Assembly: GCA_963599445.1 (NCBI GenBank)
Contig: CAVBWZ010000012.1
Location: forward strand, 1 to 64,000
Reading direction: 5' to 3'
From: UBA9732 sp963599445
GTDB lineage: Bacteria; Spirochaetota; Spirochaetia; Sphaerochaetales; Sphaerochaetaceae
DNA: 64,000 nucleotides
Shown: positions 59,608 through 64,000 of the stretch, in pieces
Layout of the letters: each line of letters begins with the position of its first letter
Numbering within the stretch: position 1 is the first letter of the stretch
Made by a program: the position numbers and the translations under genes
Notes under the pieces: model-generated
What the model was told of the DNA's origin: nothing
Seen by the model: the letters and a program-made list of their open reading frames with translations, nothing else
The model's database searches: none

Positions 59608-59679
59608 GCATAAAAACAGTAAAAGCAGCCTTTTATGCAAACAAAGTTTAATACTTGGGGTAAAATGCCGTTTTTATTG
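59608..59679 (+). repeat. Repeat family B, copy 2
   Basis: GCATAAAA...TTTTATGC is a perfect 8-bp dyad, followed by AAAGTTTAATA and ending in GCCGTTTTTATT. It aligns with 7006-7077. Element 3 is inserted at its very end. Confidence 0.65.
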
Positions 59680-60077
59680 GCTCTTCACGTTTTCCTGGGG
59701 GATGAGCCTCTGACGGATGGGCAGGAGATGCCTCATGGAAGCTATTAGTCGGCCGTCTCGGCATCCGCTTCATGGCCGAAATGACATGAAAACATCGAAA
59801 AGGCATCTTTCTAGGCAAAACAATGCACACAAACAGCGGAAACAAGGCCTTTCATGTCATCATGCGTCGCCTGTACATCTGGACGCTCCAGAGCGCTCTA
59901 CTTAAACCGTCTTGAAGCGTCATGACCGACACAAGAGCCTCAACCATCTCAAGGGCCACAGACATCCTCTATTGTTTCAACGGTCTTCAACGGCCCAGTG
60001 AGCCCCAACAGCCCCAAAGCTGGATGCTCTCTTTCGATTTCCACCCCAATACCCCCCCCAGCTTTCCGTGAAGAGCC
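59679..60077 (-). mobile_element. MITE-like element 3 (399 bp) with 8-bp target duplication
   Basis: The ends GGCTCTTCACG and CGTGAAGAGCC are perfect 11-bp inverted repeats. The element is flanked by identical TTTTTATT at 59671-59678 and 60078-60085. The interior matches element 1 in inverted orientation (GGCCGTT, TTGAAG, GGGGCTGTT blocks) and carries the ~110-bp core shared with element 4. Non-coding. An 8-bp duplication with GG-starting ends would fit ISL3- or IS6-type transposases acting in trans. Confidence 0.85.
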
Positions 60078-60153
60078 TTTTTATTACACCCTGAGATGTC
60101 TCCTTGATGGAAAGGACTTGGCTATGAAAAAGCTGGATTTTTCAAAGTTTTTT

Positions 60154-60190
60154 CAAAAACCGTGAATGGAAATGCGAGGTTTTCTTGAAT
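60154..60190 (+). promoter_or_regulatory. Copy 4 of shared upstream motif (before the 60232 gene)
   Basis: TCAAAAACCGTGAATGG, dyad GAAAT-GCGAG-GTTTTC, then TTGAATTAGTTAGATAG. It ends about 40 bases before the ATG at 60232. Confidence 0.65.
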
Positions 60191-60231
60191 TAGTTAGATA
60201 GAAGGCAAAAAACACAGAAAAGGAGGTGCTT

Positions 60232-61146
60232 ATGTTTTCTTATCTAAGGTTCGAGATGGAGAATTCCCAGGGGATTCCTGTGAAGGTGGAGATCGACCAC
60301 AAAGCAGGGCTTTTGTCCTATGGAATTGCATTTGGAGAAGAGGGTGCGAAGGAATCCAAACGCCGCACGATGAGCAAATGGAAGTCTGACAGGTTCATCC
60401 GCAAGTGGCACAAGGTAAGCTGCAACGACCTGCTCAAAGAGCTTGCGGCTTACCAGGAAACGCAGAAAGGTGATTATTGGCAGCTTTTCGTCAAGTACGA
60501 CGATGTGGATCTGGCCATTTCAGGGCAAAGGCCGGGTGCATCGCTGTTCGATTCGTTCATAGAGCCGCTCATGGAGCTGCTTGACGATACGTTTGGAATC
60601 ACGCAGTTCGTGAAGGCTTCAAGGGTGGACCGGCTTGAGATAGAACTGTTCGATCCTTTTCCGGTTCCTGAAGAGCTTTCCTTCATGGAAGGTTCCGATG
60701 AATGCTGCCATGTGGAGCATGTGAGCCTTTCAAGGGATGATTGGACTCTGGCCTATACGAGAAGATTCCCGCAAGGTTGTTTCCATAACAGCTATGAATG
60801 TCACTGTGAAGGTGAGATCCGCCAACTGTTGGACCAGACCTCCGACATCTTCGATGGAGGGGATTTGTTCAAAGGACATATAGGCGAGGAAGACGACCCA
60901 ATCCTTACATTCACATTCCATTTCCATGATGGAAACCAAGCGATGGTCAACAGAAGTCTTTCAAAGGATGGGACGGGCAGCCAGGTCTATGATGAATTGC
61001 TTGAAGTCATTGGTCAGACCATAGGATGCACCGTCTTTGGAGGAGGGATGTTCGACCCTGATAGGAATGATGGCGGGAACGAACCTTCTGAAACGGCTTT
61101 CTTTGATGAAAGCTCTTCTATAGACCGATGCATGGGCGGTTCGTGA
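60232..61146 (+). CDS. Orphan protein of unknown function
   Basis: A 304-residue soluble, acidic protein. Visible features: an N-terminal MFSYLRFEMENSQGIPVKVE strand pair, a central alternation of helices and strands (QLFVKYDDVDLAISGQRPG; SRVDRLEIELFDPFPVPEE), a Cys/His cluster (ECCHVEHV, CHCEGEI), and HFHDGNQAMVNRSLSKDG. There is no signal peptide or TM. No family recognised. AGGAGG precedes the ATG at 60232. It is one of four genes that carry the shared upstream motif and it is followed by VapBC, so a role in DNA uptake, defence or stress is a guess from context only. Confidence 0.6.
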   Translation: MFSYLRFEMENSQGIPVKVEIDHKAGLLSYGIAFGEEGAKESKRRTMSKWKSDRFIRKWHKVSCNDLLKELAAYQETQKGDYWQLFVKYDDVDLAISGQRPGASLFDSFIEPLMELLDDTFGITQFVKASRVDRLEIELFDPFPVPEELSFMEGSDECCHVEHVSLSRDDWTLAYTRRFPQGCFHNSYECHCEGEIRQLLDQTSDIFDGGDLFKGHIGEEDDPILTFTFHFHDGNQAMVNRSLSKDGTGSQVYDELLEVIGQTIGCTVFGGGMFDPDRNDGGNEPSETAFFDESSSIDRCMGGS

Positions 61147-61157
61147 ATGGAATGCAT

Positions 61158-61192
61158 TTGACATCGGTCTGTTTGATGTATATCATGATATA
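61158..61192 (+). promoter_or_regulatory. vapBC promoter with overlapping palindrome
   Basis: TTGACA (61158-61163), 17-base spacer, TATCAT (61181-61186). The palindrome TATATCATGATATA (61179-61192) covers the -10, as expected for a VapBC autorepression site. Confidence 0.75.
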
Positions 61193-61209
61193 TATCAAGG
61201 AGGATTCCT

Positions 61210-61437
61210 ATGGACACTGCAAAGGTTTTCGAAAACGGGAGGAGCCAGGCTGTAAGGCTTCCAAAGGATTTCAGATTCAAGGAGGACGAGGTGTTTGTGA
61301 ATAAGATTGGTGATGTTGTGTTTTTGGTTCCAAAGGACAGCCCTTGGAGTGGGACCATGGCTGGTCTTGCAATGTTCTCTGGCGATTTCATGGAGGGCGG
61401 ACGCAACCAAGGGGAGTTCGATGAAAGGTCGCTATGA
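61210..61437 (+). CDS. vapB: VapB-type antitoxin
   Basis: A 75-residue AbrB-fold antitoxin. AKVFENGRSQAVRLPKDFRF is the standard swapped-hairpin DNA-binding start, and the acidic C-terminal tail would wrap the toxin. AAGGAGG precedes the ATG. Its stop overlaps the toxin start (ATGA). It should autorepress through the palindrome covering the -10. Confidence 0.92.
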   Translation: MDTAKVFENGRSQAVRLPKDFRFKEDEVFVNKIGDVVFLVPKDSPWSGTMAGLAMFSGDFMEGGRNQGEFDERSL

Positions 61438-61832
61438 GATACATGCTTGATACGAATATTTGCATATATGCAATAAAGAAGAGTCCAAAGAGTCTTTTGA
61501 ATAGGCTTTCACGTTGCGAGCCGGGGGACTGCTGCATCTCGTCCATAACTTTCTCCGAGCTTATGTATGGAGTGGAGAAAAGTTCGTCGCCAGAGAGGAA
61601 TCGCATGGCTCTTGCATTGTTCCTTTCCTCCTTGGAGGTCCTTTGTTTCGATTCCAACGCTGCAATAGAGTTTGGGGACATCAGGGCTTCTTTGGAGAGA
61701 AAAGGACTTCCTATAGGACCAATGGACACCCTCATAGCAGCACATGCACGTTCGAGAGGGCTTGTGCTTGTGACTAACAATGGAAGGGAGTTCTCTAGGG
61801 TGGATGGTCTTTTGTTGGAGAATTGGGTGTAG
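61434..61832 (+). CDS. vapC: VapC-type PIN-domain toxin
   Basis: A 132-residue PIN-domain ribonuclease. The acidic active-site residues can be placed in YMLDTNICIY, SELMYGVEKS, GPMDTLIAAHA and the VTNNGREFSRVDGL end. The VTNNxxEFxRVxGL ending is typical of VapC of the tRNA-fMet-cleaving type. Translationally coupled to vapB. Confidence 0.93.
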   Translation: MRYMLDTNICIYAIKKSPKSLLNRLSRCEPGDCCISSITFSELMYGVEKSSSPERNRMALALFLSSLEVLCFDSNAAIEFGDIRASLERKGLPIGPMDTLIAAHARSRGLVLVTNNGREFSRVDGLLLENWV

Positions 61833-62087
61833 CCGGCTCCTTTGTGTTGCAAAAATGTTGCAGCCTGACCGGTCTGTTGCTTTTGTGTTGCCAAAATAAC
61901 GCTTTTGAAAACTTGTGGGGCATCGCAAACGACGGAGGAGAAAGTTTTATGGCAAAGGCAAGGATACTGTGGTATACTGCCTGTATCAAACTAGTGGGCG
62001 TTGGAAGATTGTGCATAGGGGTCTTGGACAAAAGTCTCATAGCCGTGTACGTTGGACGACGAAGACATCATTCCTTGGAGGTATGAA
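61833..62087 (+). other. Leader region of the ECF transporter operon
   Basis: 255 bases without a gene. A TATACT -10 box lies at about 61973-61978 with a weak TGGCAA -35, which implies a leader of about 105 bases before the ATG at 62088. No riboswitch class was recognised by eye. Repeated TTGTGTTGC phrases occur at 61852-61905. Confidence 0.4.
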
Positions 62088-62684
62088 ATGGAAGAAAAGA
62101 AGAACATCGGCAAGCTGCTTTTGGGTGAGTGGAACACGAAGACGATTGTTGCCGTCGCTGTTGGTGCAGCTCTGTTCGGAGTCCTTATGTGCTACGGTGG
62201 AATCCCTGTATTCACGAATACGAGCCTTACGACCGCAATGCTTGTGCCTGTCATCGTAGGCGGTCTCTTTGGACCTCTTCCTGCATTCGTCGCAGCAGGC
62301 GTGGGCAACGTGATCGCTGACCTCATCGGCGGTTGGGGAATGTGGTTCGACTGGTCCGTTGGAAACGCCGTCATGGCTTTCTGCGTTGGACTTCTTCCAG
62401 TCTACGGTGCAAACATCAAGGAAGGCGTGTTCGAAGTCAAGCACATGATCATCTATGCAATATGCTGCATTCTTGGAAACGTGATTTCGTTTGGAGTCAT
62501 AACACCAATCTTCACGGTTCTCTTCTATGGTGGAGACCTTGAGGTTACGTTCCTCCAGGCTTTCGCCGCAACCGTTGGAAACTTCGCAGTTCTGGTCGTG
62601 GTTGGCATACCTGTACTCAAGGTCCTTGCAAACCGCTACAAGTCAAGGTCCAACCTGGCTCAGGAGCACAGTGACAACTACTGA
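62088..62684 (+). CDS. ECF transporter S component
   Basis: A 198-residue membrane protein with about six hydrophobic segments. TIVAVAVGAALFGVLMCYGGIPV and VIVGGLFGPLPAFVAAGVGNVIADLIGG (in parts) resemble UPF0397/YkoE-like S components, which bind vitamins or related small molecules. GGAGG lies 6 bases before the ATG at 62088. A terminator follows, and the double ATPase gene lies 135 bases on. Substrate unknown; absence of a recognised riboswitch leaves it open. Confidence 0.8.
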   Translation: MEEKKNIGKLLLGEWNTKTIVAVAVGAALFGVLMCYGGIPVFTNTSLTTAMLVPVIVGGLFGPLPAFVAAGVGNVIADLIGGWGMWFDWSVGNAVMAFCVGLLPVYGANIKEGVFEVKHMIIYAICCILGNVISFGVITPIFTVLFYGGDLEVTFLQAFAATVGNFAVLVVVGIPVLKVLANRYKSRSNLAQEHSDNY

Positions 62685-62700
62685 TCCTGTTCTGTGGATT

Positions 62701-62732
62701 GGGGCTGTTGTATGGCAACAGCCCCTTTTTTT
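62701..62732 (+). terminator. Terminator-like stem-loop after the S component
   Basis: GGGGCTGTTG pairs with CAACAGCCCC across a short loop, followed by T7. As the ATPase gene follows in the same direction, it may attenuate transcription. Confidence 0.88.
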
Positions 62733-62819
62733 GGTTTTCCGTTCGATTGCTTGGAGATTGCTTGGGCAATTGGACGAGGAAGCTTTGACATCATCCAAAA
62801 ACAATGATAGGAACGATCA

Positions 62820-64000
62820 ATGGCTGATACGGTAATCAGATTCAAGGACTTTGGGTTCCAGTACAAGGTTCAGCAGAAACCTACGCTGTACGATATAAAC
62901 CTGGAGATTCACAAAGGGGAGAAGGTCCTGATCCTTGGAGGGTCAGGCAGTGGAAAGTCCACATTGGCCAACTGCATAAACGGTCTCATCCCATTTTCAT
63001 ACGAAGGAACCATAACGGGGTCCGTTGAGGTCAACGGACATGAAACCAAGGGTTCTTCCATATACAAACTCAGCAAGGAAGTTGGAACGGTCCTCCAAGA
63101 CAGCGACGCCCAGTTCGTTGGCCTTTCGGTTGCTGAAGACATAGCCTTTGCAATGGAGAACGAGTGCATACCGCGTTCCCAGATGGTCCCCATCGTTGAG
63201 GAGCATGCCGCAACGGTTGGCATGCAGGACTTCCTTAAGGCTGTGCCGTTCGACCTTTCAGGAGGTCAGAAGCAAAAGGTTGGCATTGCAGGTGTCCTTG
63301 GAAGCAACGTGGACATCCTCATATTCGATGAGCCTTTGGCGGCTTTGGACCCCAGAATGGGTGAGACGGCCATAGAGCTCATAGACCAGCTTGCTCAGGA
63401 CAAGGACAGGACTATAGTCATCATAGAGCACAGACTGGAGGATGTTCTTCATAGACGAGTGGACAGGATCATCCTCATGTCGGAAGGCCGCATAGTGGCG
63501 GACACGACACCGGATGACATCCTCAAAGGCACGCTTCTTCAGCAGTATGGCATCAGAGAACCGTTGTACATAACCGCAATGAAGTATGCCGGCTGCGATC
63601 TTGAAGGAAACGATGGCCTAAGCAGCATAGACAATGTGGTATTCTCTAATGAAAGCCGTGAAAGACTCCTCCGTTTCTTTGAGAGCGAGGTTGAATCGCA
63701 CGAGCCTCATCCTGGCGACGAACTTGTATCCGTGAAGGATGTGTCCTTCTCCTACGATGACAGCCGCAAGGTCCTTGAAGACGTTTCGTTTACAATCCGC
63801 AAAGGCGAACGCATAGCCGTAGTTGGCAGAAACGGTGCTGGAAAGTCCACGGCCGCAAAGCTCATATGCGGAATCTGCCGTCCAAACAAGGGTTCCATAA
63901 CCATAGACGGCAAGGATGCCAAAGGTCTTTCCATAAAGGAGATTGGAGAGCGCGTTGGCTATGTCATGCAGAACCCCAACCAAATGATCGTGAAGGACAC
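62820..64000 (+). CDS. ECF transporter energy-coupling protein with two ATPase domains (partial)
   Basis: 393 residues are visible and the gene runs off the right edge. Domain 1 has Walker A GGSGSGKST, Q-loop LQDSDAQ, signature LSGGQKQK and Walker B ILIFDEPLAALD. Domain 2 starts near residue 300 and has Walker A GRNGAGKST; the window ends in its Q-loop (MQNPNQM). Fused EcfA-EcfA' proteins of this kind energise UPF0397/YkoE-type S components. The ATG at 62820 has AGGA 7 bases before it. An EcfT gene would be expected to follow. Confidence 0.9.
   Translation, partial: MADTVIRFKDFGFQYKVQQKPTLYDINLEIHKGEKVLILGGSGSGKSTLANCINGLIPFSYEGTITGSVEVNGHETKGSSIYKLSKEVGTVLQDSDAQFVGLSVAEDIAFAMENECIPRSQMVPIVEEHAATVGMQDFLKAVPFDLSGGQKQKVGIAGVLGSNVDILIFDEPLAALDPRMGETAIELIDQLAQDKDRTIVIIEHRLEDVLHRRVDRIILMSEGRIVADTTPDDILKGTLLQQYGIREPLYITAMKYAGCDLEGNDGLSSIDNVVFSNESRERLLRFFESEVESHEPHPGDELVSVKDVSFSYDDSRKVLEDVSFTIRKGERIAVVGRNGAGKSTAAKLICGICRPNKGSITIDGKDAKGLSIKEIGERVGYVMQNPNQMIVKD

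Larger units (their letters stand above)
59201..60231. other. 1-kb non-coding repeat cluster
   Basis: It contains repeat A copy 4, an AT-rich stretch (59340-59600) with no recognisable gene, repeat B copy 2, element 3 and motif copy 4. The ORFs crossing it lack ribosome sites and follow repeats. Confidence 0.65.

Noticed and set aside
59336..59713. ORF of 125 residues in the 59-kb cluster
   Set aside because: It crosses repeat B and the start of element 3 and has no ribosome site.
61833..62087. TPP, cobalamin or preQ1 riboswitch before the ECF S component
   Set aside because: None of the conserved cores was found in the ~105-base leader; a new class cannot be excluded but is not supported.

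Overview
The window looks like a chromosomal segment of a spirochaete of the Treponema/Sphaerochaeta type. The main reasons are a class I (archaeal-type) lysyl-tRNA synthetase, several signal-peptide-bearing beta-barrel outer-membrane proteins ending in Phe, an ABC sugar importer with no local ATPase, and a rplU-rpmA-obg-nadD-yqeK-(lipoprotein)-rsfS cluster. This assignment is by family and gene order only. The window has no rRNA, and I could run no searches.

Layout. 1-2.5 kb: end of a beta-helix-like protein, an Rpn-family nuclease (minus), and a CAT-anticodon tRNA. 2.7-7.7 kb: two outer-membrane proteins, LysRS, and a small outer-membrane protein whose promoter is flanked by twin 24-bp repeats. 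7.9-14.2 kb: Era, ClpP, an MFS-HEAT fusion, a lipoprotein of the endonuclease/exonuclease/phosphatase fold, and GcvT. 14.3-22.7 kb: a two-gene polysaccharide-export pair (SLBB plus a Wzz protein with a degenerate kinase domain), a DUF1538 transporter with a tandem P-II protein, an rRNA methyltransferase, and Pta. 23.0-32.1 kb: an accessory island with Firmicutes-like genes (TetR, MATE, TetR, Cys-rich KTR protein, serine hydrolase, GNAT, ABC/FtsX exporter). It is bracketed by two directly repeated ~400-bp elements that carry terminal inverted repeats. 32.1-40 kb: ComEC, RsmA, MtaB, an E2-like acyltransferase, BirA, ArgS. 40-45 kb: TetR, L21, L27, Obg, NadD, YqeK, a lipoprotein, RsfS. 45-52.3 kb: D-aminoacylase with an HTH/pseudo-Fic protein, a CUT1 sugar importer, two HAD phosphatases. 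52.4-59.2 kb: a second EEP protein, a two-component system, a CopA copper ATPase, a pyridoxal kinase. 59.2-64 kb: a 1-kb repeat cluster, an orphan protein, VapBC, and an ECF transporter cut by the right edge.

The most interesting signals are non-coding. (1) A ~45-bp motif occurs four times, each just upstream of a gene: the Rpn nuclease, the EEP lipoprotein, ComEC and an orphan ORF next to VapBC. It suggests a small regulon, possibly for DNA handling. (2) Several genes (lysS, era, rsmA, copA, a response regulator, perhaps comEC) have -10 boxes placed so that transcription should start at or within a base or two of the start codon, with no usable ribosome binding site, which predicts leaderless mRNAs. 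(3) There is a family of MITE-like elements with GGYTCTTCACGG ends; one copy has a perfect 8-bp target duplication. (4) Two further dispersed repeat families sit just downstream of genes. The proteins also include several apparent pseudoenzymes: a degenerate tyrosine-kinase domain, a Fic domain without its catalytic His, and an E2 acyltransferase without its HxxxDG residues.
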